A stretch of DNA of 64,000 nucleotides from Bacteroidales bacterium (GCA_023229525.1 JALNZC010000013.1:1-64000), one strand, 5' to 3'. Counted from the stretch's first letter, positions 8,124-16,932 are shown. Made by a program: numbers and translations. The notes: generated from the sequence alone by a model not told the origin.

Positions 8124-11100
8124 CTATTGTTTGATGATCCTTGCTGTTTCCATTTTGCTGTCTGATATTACCCGGATCACATATATGCCTACCGGGTTAC
8201 CGGATAATGACAGTTCGTGTTTCCCGTTTCCGTAAAGTTCTGAAGTAAGCACCCGGTCCCCGCGCATACTGAAAATTTCCACCTTTGCGCTTCCGGATTC
8301 AGATTCACCTTTAATATCAAGGGTGAATGTCCCTGTGGTAGGATTCGGATACAAACTGAAGAGTGGTTGCGATGAGATAACCGGAGTTTCCTCCTCAACC
8401 ATTTTAACTGCCACTATCGGTGCAGCCATCTGACCGCAGTACTGGCCTGTGGTCGTAATGGTACCGAGCAGATAACCACCTGAGTCAACCTTAGTCCCGG
8501 GCATGAATTTGATCATCTGACCTGCAATGAAGGTCGCTTGTCCACCGCTCTTAACGAGAAAGGCGCTGTCCCCTTCAGCGACGATGATGGTATTGGTAGC
8601 ATTGTAGCATTGAACCTGACCATTTGACAAGGTTACATTTTTGATCGTCACATTGGCCGGCCCGGTTACAACATTCAACGTCTGTGGTGTCCCATTTCCA
8701 CAAATTGTTGATGGAGTGACAACGATGTCTCCCGAACCGCTCCCGACAGTTACGGTTACTGAGTTTGTCGTATCGCCACCCGTCTGGATCCATCCTGCCG
8801 GAAATGTCCAGGCATAGGATACACCAGCAACATTGACCACACTGTAGTTCTGGATGGTTCCTTCCAATGGATTTACCGTACCTGTTATTGTACTGGGTTG
8901 ACCAGGCCCTGCTATTGTTTGACTAACAATAAGGAATTGTGACGGACCAAAGCCAAAAACATTCGAAGGAGTAACCATCACAATGCCTGTAGCGCTTCCA
9001 ACAGTTACAGTAACTGAACTGGTAGTTCCACCGGCTGTAACAACCCAACCTGAAGGGAATTGCCAGGTATAGGTTATTCCGTATATATTGGTTACACTGT
9101 ATGTTTGTGATGAACCGATACATGGTGTTGCGTAACCATTAATTGTGCTTGGTTGAGAAGGAGCAGTGAACTCATCCAAATTTCTTTGCCAAAGCGAACT
9201 TCCTGTCGTTCCTGCATATACTTTATTATTTAAAACTACAAAGGACGTGGTTCCTGTTTTTGGATAGAGGTTATCGGTAACATTATGCCATGAAGCGCCT
9301 TTGTTATCTGAACTAAACATATAACTATCATTATAGGTCACGATAGAAATAAAAACTTTTGATCCGCTTGCAGCAAGGCTTGCATTGTTCATATTGACAG
9401 CATCCAAACCTGATGTGATATCAGTCCAGGTTAGTCCGTCATCATCCGACCTGTAAACAGTATTATAATCTATTCCATTTACTGTCGTTCTTCCTGCAAT
9501 ATAGATGGACGCTCCGGCGATAACCATTCCATCAGAAGTAGCATTAGCGAGAACTGTTGTCCAATTAGCTCCATGATCAGTTGATCGGAAAATTCCTCTC
9601 TGTCCGTTATCATGAACTCCGTAGAGCATGCAAGTGCCGGTCGATAAAAAATTAGCGGGTCCCCAATTTGGCATATAAACATCAGTTACACTTTTAATCC
9701 AGCTAATACCATTATCTGAGGAATAATATCCCCCAGAAGTTGTTCCAATATACAAGGTAGAACCGTCGGAATAAAGGCTCCAGAAACCGTATTCCCCACC
9801 GTCCATACCTGTGTTACTGGATGCCCATGTTACTCCGTTATCAGTTGACCGGAAAACTCCGTTATAGAGATCACATGTAACATACACACCATTTTGCTCT
9901 AACCAGGGCATATTACCGCTATACATGCCCACGGTATAATTACCGACCCGTCCCGGAGCATTGGTTGCAGACCAGCTAGTGCCACCATTTGTTGACATGG
10001 AAACATCGTAGAATATGGTGGTTGGATTTGCACCTATCATCGCCGGATATGGGTTTGGGTTTGTATTTGGGATAAGCCCTGCGCTGACATTTGTCCAACT
10101 CTGACCTTGATCTGGTGAACGAAAAACTTTGCCGGTCCCGGTTGCAGTGAAAATACCTGATCCTGATGAAGCAAGGGCTGGCATTGTTATACATTGTGCT
10201 TTAATACCCACATCTGATTTTATCCATGTATCCCCGTTATTTTGAGTCCGGTAAATCCCGCCATTTGTTCCAACATATACACCATTGGTAGTCATTATGG
10301 CCTGACCACCATTGGGTGAAATAGCAACATCAATTCCATTACCGGTTACATCCATCCAGTTTGCGCCACCATCAGTAGATTGAATTACACCTGTAAAAGA
10401 TGTGGCAAACAGTACAGACGCATCTCCCACGATGGAACCATTATAAGCATAAGTTGCTGTAAACGGGTTTGTAAGAGTCCAAAGCCCGGTGCCGTTCGTA
10501 TATTTCCAAACCCCTGAGGACCAGGTTCCTGCATATACATCAGTGCCGATAAGTGCAAGTGAAACAGCTCTTACAAGATCAGCCCCATTTGAACATGTGC
10601 CCCAGGTAAGTCCGTCGTCGGTTGATTGACGAACTCCACCTCCATAACCATCACCCGAATAAATAATAGTATCTGTGGCTAATATAGAGGCAATATAATA
10701 ACGTGATGACGCCCCTACAATTACTTTAGTCCAGGTATTGCCATTATCAGATGAACGAAGTATTCCGCGGTTTGTTCCTGCAAAAAGCGTTGTACTATTC
10801 GCTGCAAAACAATATGCTGTTCCCGCATATTTATTTACCCAGGTGAGACCATTGTCGTCTGAACAATATAAACCGACACTGGTTCCTAAATATAAACTAT
10901 TCCCAATTTTTGCAAGCGCTTTCTTTTGTTGATTATTGGCATTAGGTATCGTCGAACTTACAATTACTGTCCATGTATTACCATTATCAACTGAAGTATA
11001 CAGAGCTTCATGACCTACATAACCTGCGATTGAATACAGAGCAGTACCGGAACTCGTCATTAGGGTAATAGTACCGCCATCGGGACCTGTTGAGATCCAC

Positions 11101-11180
11101 TGGGCTGATGATTTTTCAATGCTGAAGTAAAAGATCATCAGGGAGCAGAACAATAGAGTAAAATTTAAATTTTTTTTCAT
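8124..11180 (-). CDS. T9SS-exported BNR-repeat beta-propeller protein
   Basis: 1018 residues: signal peptide (first 26 residues, ending SSAQW), then about thirteen blade motifs of the type SxDNGxTW spread over residues 50-660, then three PKD-like segments (GITYTWQFPSGW, GVSYAWTFPAGW), a coathanger stalk and a T9SS type A sorting domain (LFSLYPNPTTGTFTLDIKGE to IIKQ). The blade repeats differ from those of the 2138-5638 protein (SDNG rather than TDGG), whereas the C-terminal 150 residues are almost identical. Different front ends on a shared secretion tail suggest binding to different surface or extracellular ligands. It lies 20 bases downstream of a small ORF, probably co-transcribed. Ligand unknown. 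Confidence 0.9.
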   Translation of the reverse strand: MKKNLNFTLLFCSLMIFYFSIEKSSAQWISTGPDGGTITLMTSSGTALYSIAGYVGHEALYTSVDNGNTWTVIVSSTIPNANNQQKKALAKIGNSLYLGTSVGLYCSDDNGLTWVNKYAGTAYCFAANSTTLFAGTNRGILRSSDNGNTWTKVIVGASSRYYIASILATDTIIYSGDGYGGGVRQSTDDGLTWGTCSNGADLVRAVSLALIGTDVYAGTWSSGVWKYTNGTGLWTLTNPFTATYAYNGSIVGDASVLFATSFTGVIQSTDGGANWMDVTGNGIDVAISPNGGQAIMTTNGVYVGTNGGIYRTQNNGDTWIKSDVGIKAQCITMPALASSGSGIFTATGTGKVFRSPDQGQSWTNVSAGLIPNTNPNPYPAMIGANPTTIFYDVSMSTNGGTSWSATNAPGRVGNYTVGMYSGNMPWLEQNGVYVTCDLYNGVFRSTDNGVTWASSNTGMDGGEYGFWSLYSDGSTLYIGTTSGGYYSSDNGISWIKSVTDVYMPNWGPANFLSTGTCMLYGVHDNGQRGIFRSTDHGANWTTVLANATSDGMVIAGASIYIAGRTTVNGIDYNTVYRSDDDGLTWTDITSGLDAVNMNNASLAASGSKVFISIVTYNDSYMFSSDNKGASWHNVTDNLYPKTGTTSFVVLNNKVYAGTTGSSLWQRNLDEFTAPSQPSTINGYATPCIGSSQTYSVTNIYGITYTWQFPSGWVVTAGGTTSSVTVTVGSATGIVMVTPSNVFGFGPSQFLIVSQTIAGPGQPSTITGTVNPLEGTIQNYSVVNVAGVSYAWTFPAGWIQTGGDTTNSVTVTVGSGSGDIVVTPSTICGNGTPQTLNVVTGPANVTIKNVTLSNGQVQCYNATNTIIVAEGDSAFLVKSGGQATFIAGQMIKFMPGTKVDSGGYLLGTITTTGQYCGQMAAPIVAVKMVEEETPVISSQPLFSLYPNPTTGTFTLDIKGESESGSAKVEIFSMRGDRVLTSELYGNGKHELSLSGNPVGIYVIRVISDSKMETARIIKQ

Positions 11181-11200
11181 AATTTTTTGATTGTTAATAA

Positions 11201-11398
11201 TTAATTGGAATCAGGACTATCTGGATCAATTGGGGTATTTGTTGCGATTTGATTTAAGTCGGAATTTATTATTTTGTTTAAAATGGATCGTTGTATATCT
11301 AACTTTTTGATGTATTTAAGGTGCTCGATGGAACTCTCAGCGTTGACATCAACGGGATCATTTTCAGGTTCGATCGGATGGTTCTTTTTCCTTCGCAT
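11201..11398 (-). CDS. Small charged protein (65 aa), cassette component
   Basis: 65 codons, MRRKKNHPIEPEN at the start and a Pro/Asp-rich tail. The central helix-forming core KYIKKLDIQRSILNKI matches the 57-codon ORF at 5813-5986. It is encoded 20 bases upstream of the T9SS gene at 11180 and is preceded by the TATTTGCAATC element found at the same distance before the paralogue. No signal peptide, membrane segment or known domain is visible. Association with the secreted propeller or with the TPR regulator is plausible from position only. Confidence 0.7.
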   Translation of the reverse strand: MRRKKNHPIEPENDPVDVNAESSIEHLKYIKKLDIQRSILNKIINSDLNQIATNTPIDPDSPDSN

Positions 11399-11416
11399 TT
11401 AGGGCAGGTGGATTTA

Positions 11417-11609
11417 GATTGCAAATATGAAACACTATTGAGCTGAAAAAAAATAATCTGTCTAGACAAAATAGCTACCCGGTATAAAAATAATCCACAC
11501 ATCATCTAGACATTGCCATACAGCTGCTTAATAATGAATACATTGAAATCAAGTGCGGATGAGGGTAAATACATGATTTTACCACACGAGGGATTAACTT
11601 GTCTAGTAA
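11417..11609 (-). promoter_or_regulatory. Candidate promoter and CTAGACA sites of cassette copy 2
   Basis: TATTTGCAATC on the minus strand (11417-11427) lies 19 bases before the small-ORF start. Three CTAGACA-type sites follow: the perfect 10-bp palindrome TGTCTAGACA (11459-11468), ATCTAGACA (11504-11512), and TTACTAGACAA on the minus strand (11599-11609), the last identical to 6091-6101. The 271-base gap has no convincing gene. An operator role for the adjacent TPR-HTH protein is inference. Confidence 0.4.
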
Positions 11610-11669
11610 AACTACACAATGTGTTTACTTACTTAAATATTAATGGAGTATTCTTAATTATCAGGGCTT

Positions 11670-13439
11670 CTAAATCTGAGACAAGAATGTAACAAGATTT
11701 GTTTCCGAACTGGATAGTGCTAATTTCTTTCGTAGCCGATATCGCGCCGTATCAATAGAAGCAAGTTGTTGACCGGTTAGTTCAGCAATATCTTTGGTCG
11801 ACATATTTAACCGTAAAAATGCACATAACTTTAATTCATTTTGGGACAGATCGGGATAGGTCTGTAGCAGTTTTTCATAAAATCCGGCATGGACTTCCTG
11901 AAAACGTTGCGAAAATTCATTAAACATTTTATCATCAGTACTATTTCTCAATTCCTGGCTGATTTTTGCAATTGTTTCCTTCGTTTCTTTTCCGTTTGCA
12001 ATGTATTCAAGATGTGCAAGTTTATTGGAAATATCTGCAAGTATTTCATTCTTTTTGATCAATGAAATCAAATTAACGGTAAGTTCTCTATCTTTAATTT
12101 CCAATTCAGATTTTATTTTTTCCTTTTCAAGTTCAACGTTTTCCTTTTCAAGAACTATTTTTTCCTTTTCGAGAACAACCAATTTTGACTTTAGCCGATA
12201 TCTTGAAAACACCAAACCGAGAACAACAAGGCCGGCAATCAGGCCGAAAATTATGATCAGGATTATTATGTTTTTGGTTTGTTGATTTTGCTGTCTTTCA
12301 AATTCTTTTTTCTCATATATATATTGAAGTTCAAACTTCGATATGAGTAATTGCCTTTTCGCCGTATAAAGACTATCGTCTGCTAATTTTTCCAGCATTA
12401 CATATTTATATGCATTTACTAAATCTTTCTTCCCGGTATATATTTGGTTAAGCATTTGTGCAGCCGGGGCTATAATTCTATAATATCCATTTTTCTGTCC
12501 TTCAAATAAGGCTTTTTTAAAAAATTCAATGCTTTCATCCATTCTGTTTGCGGCTTGATTACAAAAACCAAAATTCAAATAGCATTCTGCCATGTGTGTT
12601 CGATTATTCAATTCCGTAAAGATGTCAAGAGATCGCTGAAAATTTAAACGGGCATCTTCAAAATACCCTTTATTCATTTGGTCATATCCAATGTTCATGA
12701 TATTGATACCTTGACCGAGTTTATTACCCAGTTTAATATTTATTTCTAAGGCTTTTCTGAAAAATAAAATAGCCGTATCATATTTTTCTAAGTATTCGTA
12801 GACGACTGCAATATTATTATACTGCGTTTTAATCGAGGATTGATCATTAATTTCTTTCGCAAGGATTAATGAATTGTTGTAATATTCAAGCGCTTTTTTA
12901 TACTCCTGCTGACTGTTAAAGTCAATACCTATATTGCCTAAAGAATTAGATATTCCGGCTTTATCATTAATTTTTTCAAATAACCTTAAACTTTTAAACA
13001 AATATTGGGAACTGTGGTCATAATCATCAAGTTCACTAAATATTGTTCCGATCAGATTTAATGAATAAGCCAGTTCCTTATCAAAATTCAAGTCTTCAGC
13101 CATTTCCTTTGACTTATGAGCATATTCCATGGCTTTCTTATAATCGCTGCTTCTGAAATAATAATTACCGAGCTTTATCATTGATCTGACTTTGCCTAAA
13201 GCATAGTTATTTTGCTGTGCAATTATATAGGCTCTTTGGGCAAAATCACTGGCATATTCCAAATATTGATTTTCTGGCTTTTCCAGAAATCTCAGGATTA
13301 CATCCACTTTTTCATTTGGATTCTTAATTGTTCTCAAGATTGAATCCAGGCTGTCAGTTTTTATCAGACCATGTGCTGCAATCATTTGAGAACAGAGAAT
13401 ACCCACGATAAAAAGAAAACCTGTTAAAAGTGATCTCAT
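11670..13439 (-). CDS. Membrane-anchored TPR protein with C-terminal LuxR-like HTH (paralogue)
   Basis: 589 residues with the same order as the 6227-7954 protein: signal sequence, TPR array (for example YKKALEYYNNSLILAKE), transmembrane helix near 390-411 (IIILIIIFGLIAGLVVLGLV), coiled coil and C-terminal HTH (LSQNELKLCAFLRLNMSTKDIA, then DTARYRLRKKLALSS). It is 14 residues longer because the coiled coil carries a duplicated KEKI/ELEKE stretch. It lies upstream of the small ORF and T9SS gene at 11398-8124, its likely targets. The two regulators are clear paralogues and a third is reduced to a stump at 281-415. Confidence 0.87.
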   Translation of the reverse strand: MRSLLTGFLFIVGILCSQMIAAHGLIKTDSLDSILRTIKNPNEKVDVILRFLEKPENQYLEYASDFAQRAYIIAQQNNYALGKVRSMIKLGNYYFRSSDYKKAMEYAHKSKEMAEDLNFDKELAYSLNLIGTIFSELDDYDHSSQYLFKSLRLFEKINDKAGISNSLGNIGIDFNSQQEYKKALEYYNNSLILAKEINDQSSIKTQYNNIAVVYEYLEKYDTAILFFRKALEINIKLGNKLGQGINIMNIGYDQMNKGYFEDARLNFQRSLDIFTELNNRTHMAECYLNFGFCNQAANRMDESIEFFKKALFEGQKNGYYRIIAPAAQMLNQIYTGKKDLVNAYKYVMLEKLADDSLYTAKRQLLISKFELQYIYEKKEFERQQNQQTKNIIILIIIFGLIAGLVVLGLVFSRYRLKSKLVVLEKEKIVLEKENVELEKEKIKSELEIKDRELTVNLISLIKKNEILADISNKLAHLEYIANGKETKETIAKISQELRNSTDDKMFNEFSQRFQEVHAGFYEKLLQTYPDLSQNELKLCAFLRLNMSTKDIAELTGQQLASIDTARYRLRKKLALSSSETNLVTFLSQI

Positions 13440-13522
13440 GGTAATGTTAAATCTGATAAAAGGCAGACAAAAGTAATGAATTCCATGCTGTTGGTCAAGG
13501 AACTATACCTGGAATACTAGAA

Positions 13523-13550
13523 GGGCCATCCCGGAACTTCAGGATGGCCC
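13523..13550 (-). terminator. Terminator-like hairpin, cassette copy 3
   Basis: Third copy of the stem GGGCCATCC/GGATGGCCC (13523-13531 with 13542-13550). Here the T tract on the minus strand is broken (TTCTAG), so termination may be weak. It follows only a fossil of a T9SS gene, so it is a leftover of a deleted third exported gene. Confidence 0.6.
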
Positions 13551-13604
13551 AAACCAAACACAAATTATGATAAAAATTGATTATTTATCCGTTAACCTGA
13601 AAGG

Positions 13605-13634
13605 TTATTGCCTGATGTTTTTGTAACTTGCGGT
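13605..13634 (-). pseudogene. Fossil 3' end of a third T9SS gene
   Basis: Directly upstream of the conserved untranslated region and hairpin, the minus strand reads TASYKNIRQ followed by a stop, in the frame and at the distance where the two intact genes read ETARIIKQ and stop. An in-frame stop lies just before it, and no further similarity extends right into the MarR promoter. Only about nine codons survive. The shared 3' untranslated sequence makes common origin convincing despite the short length. Confidence 0.55.
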
Positions 13635-13664
13635 TTATAAAATATAAAACACAATTCAACAGCC

Positions 13665-14102
13665 ATGGAAGATTCCCAGGTCAGTGAGTTTCGCCGGATC
13701 CTGAGACATTTTGAAAGAGAACTGGAATTTCAGAATCAATCGGGGTGTTGTTGCGGAGTCACTTTAACTCAGTGTCATGCTTTGATGGAGCTGGCATTGA
13801 ATGATAATATAACCATGAATGAGCTTGCCGATCGACTCCACCTGGATAAAAGTACGGTAAGCCGCACTGTGGATAATCTGGTTCAGGCCGACCTTATTGA
13901 CCGGAAAATTCCTGCATCGAACAGAAGAACTACCATGATCAAACTCACCAAGAAAGGACGCTCAGTTTGCAAAACAATCAACAACGGTAACAATCAATTT
14001 TTTATTCAGGCATTAAACGCTATCCCATCTGATAAACTTGCAGATTTCTTACAGTCATTTGAACAGCTGACTTCAGCGATGATGAAGCTGAATAAAAGTT
14101 AG
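13665..14102 (+). CDS. MarR-family regulator with CCCG cysteine cluster (copy 1)
   Basis: 145 residues with a MarR winged helix: helix-turn-helix ITMNELADRLHLDKSTVSRTVDNL (about residues 46-70), then a wing with RRTTMIKLTKKGR. Before the DNA-binding domain is an unusual cysteine cluster SGCCCGVTLTQCHALMEL (about residues 27-44), absent from classical MarR but present in the paralogue at 17172. Clustered cysteines next to the recognition fold suggest redox or thiophilic-metal(loid) sensing. Nearby promoters at 14201, 17121 and 17788 share a motif that it or its paralogue probably binds. No clear copy of that motif was seen in its own promoter. Confidence 0.88.
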   Translation: MEDSQVSEFRRILRHFERELEFQNQSGCCCGVTLTQCHALMELALNDNITMNELADRLHLDKSTVSRTVDNLVQADLIDRKIPASNRRTTMIKLTKKGRSVCKTINNGNNQFFIQALNAIPSDKLADFLQSFEQLTSAMMKLNKS

Positions 14103-14200
14103 TATCTGTAAATTATACCAATCAGAATATCCCACAAAACATATAACCGGTTCTATACCGGGAATTCAATTGTTAATTAACAATACTTTAACTAAAATAA

Positions 14201-14243
14201 TTTGCTTGTGCCAATATTATAGTTGTATTTTGCAACTGTTGAA
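14201..14243 (+). promoter_or_regulatory. Promoter and candidate MarR operator of the thioredoxin-like operon
   Basis: TTTG (14201-14204) and TATTTTG (14226-14232), separated by 21 bases, resemble the Bacteroidota -33/-7 promoter. TTGCAACTGTTGAA (14230-14243) overlaps the -7 box. The same arrangement occurs at 17788-17828, where both the box and the trailing AAACACCATT are shared, and a related copy is at 17131-17147. Overlap with the core promoter fits repression. Confidence 0.55.
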
Positions 14244-14276
14244 GCAAACACCATTATTAATCTTAACCTGTTCATT

Positions 14277-14719
14277 ATGAAAAAAATCATTTTATTTTCA
14301 CTACTCACAGTTCTTTTATGCTCTTTCAAAGAACCCGAAGGGCTCAAATGGTATTCCTGGAGCGAAGGGGTCGAAATGGCCCGTCGCGAGAATAAACCAA
14401 TCTTCCTTTTCGCTTATCTTACCTGGTGCGATCAATGTCAACGGATGGAAAAGAAAATTATTAATAATAAAGAGATCCTGCCTCTCATCGCCGAAAACTT
14501 CATCCCGGTTAAAATGGATCTTGATATCGACACCACATATTTATATAAAGGCAAGACATTAAACCGGAGAAATTTTCTTAAACGGTTCTCATCGAAAAAA
14601 TTCCAGGGTGTCCCCACTGTTTTTTCTATCGGGTAACGCAGGGAGATCCTGTTATGATGGCCGGACTTCAGGATATTGAAGAATTAAAAGAGAACATAAA
14701 GAAATTTCTAAGCAAATAA
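14277..14719 (+). pseudogene. Thioredoxin-like secreted protein, frameshifted
   Basis: The first frame begins with a signal sequence (MKKIILFSLLTVLLC) and has a thioredoxin-fold redox motif WCDQC (C51, C54), then GVPTVFSIG and a stop at 14634-14636. The following frame continues the fold without a gap (GDPVMMAGLQDIEELKENIK) to a stop at 14717-14719, overlapping the next start codon. One extra T in the six-T run near 14622-14627 would join them as TVFFYRVTQGDPV. This is either a real inactivating frameshift or a homopolymer sequencing error. The start at 14277 is preferred over the open frame from 14223, which crosses the promoter. Likely role: periplasmic thiol reduction or oxidation. Confidence 0.75.
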
Positions 14720-15906
14720 TGCTGGGAAGGATGAAACGATATCTGATTTTATTGCTGCTAGTATCCGTTTTTCATAATCATGCAATAGCAGACGTAAAAG
14801 AAATTAATCCTACGCCTGTACTTACGATAAAAGGGCTTGGAAATGGTTACAGTGCTCCTGCAATAACCTCCGACAGAATCCTGATCACCGGGGAGATAGA
14901 AGATACAGGGTATTTATTCGCCTTCGATTTTACGGGTAATCTGTTATGGAAAGCAGATTATGGTAAAGAATGGATGGTCAGTTATCGGGGATCGCGGGCT
15001 ACACCAACAGTCATAGATACCCTGGTATATACTTGTTCCGGAATGGGGGATATCGCATGTTTCAATATCAAAACAGGAAAAAAAGTTTGGAGCAACAATA
15101 TGGTTCGGGACCTGAATGGAATGAATGCCGTATATGGTTATTCGATTCCTGTCATCATTGAAAAAGAGCGGATTTACTGTCAACCGGGTGGCCCGGATAC
15201 AAACATTGTGTGTTTAAACAGGCATACCGGTAAAATCATTTGGGTTTCTGCAGGTAATGGGGAAACTCCCGGATTTGCAGCACCGCTTTTTATCCGTCAT
15301 CATAACCGGAACCTCTTTGTTACTTACTCCGAATTGGCGCTGCTCGGGCTGGATGCGGATAGCGGTGAATTTCTATGGATTTCGGAATTGTCGTTAAAAG
15401 GACAGGTACCATGCAATAAACCGATTTATTCAGAAGGATTTTTATACGTTGTAGCAGGGCATGGGAATGGGGCAGTAAAGTTTGAAATATCGGAAGATGG
15501 TTCACGGATAACCAAAATCTGGAATAACATTGAATTTGACACCTATTTCGGAGGTTTTGTATTGATCAACAATTTCATTTATGGATCATCGGAGAGCAAG
15601 CGTTCATGGATAAGTCTCGATGCGGGTACCGGAAAGACAACAGGTTCATTACCCTTCAGAACAGGGACTACCGTTTCAGCGAAAGATCATTTGGTATTAT
15701 ATAACTATGATGGTATTGTCGGTATTGCTCAAATTGATCAGGGTCAGATGAAATTGGTTAATTCCTTTAAAATAACCCAGGGAACCAACGACCATTTTTC
15801 ACATCCCGTTGTTACCGGGGGGAAGCTTTTTATCCGGCATGGAGATACTTTACTGGTCTACGATTATGAAAAATTTAATCCTTCTCAAGAGGACACGAAC
15901 AAATGA
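14719..15906 (+). CDS. Secreted PQQ-like beta-propeller protein
   Basis: 395 residues with a signal peptide (LILLLLVSVFHNHAIA) and repeated blades of the PQQ/WD type, each pairing a structural strand with a GxxLW or GKxxW motif (GNLLWKADYG, GKKVWSNN, GKIIWVSAG, GEFLWISEL). No catalytic dehydrogenase residues or heme motif are obvious, so it is better seen as a propeller scaffold or binding protein than a quinoprotein dehydrogenase. The start codon overlaps the stop of the thioredoxin-like gene (TAATG), so they are translationally coupled and share the promoter at 14201. MKRY at 14731 is an alternative start. Confidence 0.82.
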   Translation: MLGRMKRYLILLLLVSVFHNHAIADVKEINPTPVLTIKGLGNGYSAPAITSDRILITGEIEDTGYLFAFDFTGNLLWKADYGKEWMVSYRGSRATPTVIDTLVYTCSGMGDIACFNIKTGKKVWSNNMVRDLNGMNAVYGYSIPVIIEKERIYCQPGGPDTNIVCLNRHTGKIIWVSAGNGETPGFAAPLFIRHHNRNLFVTYSELALLGLDADSGEFLWISELSLKGQVPCNKPIYSEGFLYVVAGHGNGAVKFEISEDGSRITKIWNNIEFDTYFGGFVLINNFIYGSSESKRSWISLDAGTGKTTGSLPFRTGTTVSAKDHLVLYNYDGIVGIAQIDQGQMKLVNSFKITQGTNDHFSHPVVTGGKLFIRHGDTLLVYDYEKFNPSQEDTNK

Positions 15907-15919
15907 AGTTTTTCATTTA

Positions 15920-16528
15920 TTATGCCAGAATACCGGTCAAGAGTTGATAAATTCCAAAAAGGAACAATACAACTGCCGACACCCCGATTAAGATCCGGTT
16001 GACTTTGGTTCCAAGACTTCTTGTGGCCGCAAAAAGCATAACCATCCCTATTGAAAAAATGATCATAGAACTGTAAAATCCGGTCAGAAAAGTAATGCCG
16101 TTTACCGGACTTATATTCCAGCTTTTTATTAAAAGTGGTCCCATTACCAGGCTCCAGCCAATATAAGGTGCGGGATTGAGAAAATTAACCATCACCGCTT
16201 TAAATAAGTTTTGCTGACCGGTAATTGCCGGTTCTTTTCTGGAATGGAATGTCTTCCATGTTTTATATCCTTTAAGCGCCAAATAAATAAGCAGTACTCC
16301 CCCGGCACATTGAAGTACTTGTAATATGATTGGTGGCAGTTTGGTCAGGGAAAATAGGACCAGCGCAATAATCGGGCCATCAGTGATCAAAGGTGCGAAT
16401 ACCAATGGAACTGTTTTTCGCCAACCGTTCAATAAACTTTGTGAAAAAAGAAAAGCCTGGAACGGTCCTGGTTGCACGACACAAGCAAATGCATAACTGA
16501 TACCGATTATCAGGTAATTTATCATCAA
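15920..16528 (-). CDS. LysE/RhtB-family exporter
   Basis: 202 residues with about six hydrophobic helices and the family N-terminal pattern IGISYAFACVVQPGPFQAF. The conserved NPxPYIGW-type motif (NFLNPAPYIGWSLVMGP) is in the middle. Members export amino acids or other small metabolites across the inner membrane; the substrate cannot be read from sequence. It overlaps the VOC gene upstream by four bases (ATGA), so the two are co-transcribed, convergent with the PQQ-propeller gene. Confidence 0.88.
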   Translation of the reverse strand: MMINYLIIGISYAFACVVQPGPFQAFLFSQSLLNGWRKTVPLVFAPLITDGPIIALVLFSLTKLPPIILQVLQCAGGVLLIYLALKGYKTWKTFHSRKEPAITGQQNLFKAVMVNFLNPAPYIGWSLVMGPLLIKSWNISPVNGITFLTGFYSSMIIFSIGMVMLFAATRSLGTKVNRILIGVSAVVLFLFGIYQLLTGILA

Positions 16529-16932
16529 TATCCGGTATTTTCGGTGGTTACTTCAACCCGGTTGTTGTCCGGATCTAAGGTTGTAAACTCATAATAACCG
16601 TCGCCGGTCTTATGTGGTCCATCCAATATTTTATAGCCATCAATTGCAAGTTTTCCTGCCATTTCATCAACTTCTGCTTTTGACTCTATTCCAAAAGCCA
16701 AATGAATTAGCCCCTTATGCTGTGCCGTAATGGTATTGTTTGCATTATCCGGGATACCAGGCATGGTCATGATCTCAAGTCTGGCCCCTGATTTAAAAGT
16801 TAGAAAGTAAGAACAGAATTGATTAGTTTCATTTGTGTACTTGGTACTTGGGAAACCATCAAAATACTTTGTATAAAAATCTTTGAGTTGCTCCAAATTA
16901 TCAGTCCAAATTGCCACGTGTTCTAATTTCAT
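16525..16932 (-). CDS. VOC-superfamily (glyoxalase/dioxygenase-fold) protein
   Basis: With the start at MKLEHVAIWTDNLEQL the protein has 135 residues and two beta-alpha-beta-beta-beta modules. Potential metal ligands are H4, the His in KGLIHLAFG, and the glutamate in NRVEVTTE near the C terminus. This pattern matches glyoxalase I-like and bleomycin-resistance-like proteins. The specific substrate is not evident. The open frame extends 14 codons upstream, but MKLEHVAIW is the standard family start. Co-expression with a LysE-type exporter suggests detoxification and efflux of a small molecule, an inference from position. Confidence 0.85.
   Translation of the reverse strand: MKLEHVAIWTDNLEQLKDFYTKYFDGFPSTKYTNETNQFCSYFLTFKSGARLEIMTMPGIPDNANNTITAQHKGLIHLAFGIESKAEVDEMAGKLAIDGYKILDGPHKTGDGYYEFTTLDPDNNRVEVTTENTGY

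Noticed and set aside
14615..14640. Programmed -1 frameshift signal in the thioredoxin-like gene
   Set aside because: In the zero frame the T run does not form an X XXY YYZ heptamer, and no downstream stimulator was seen.
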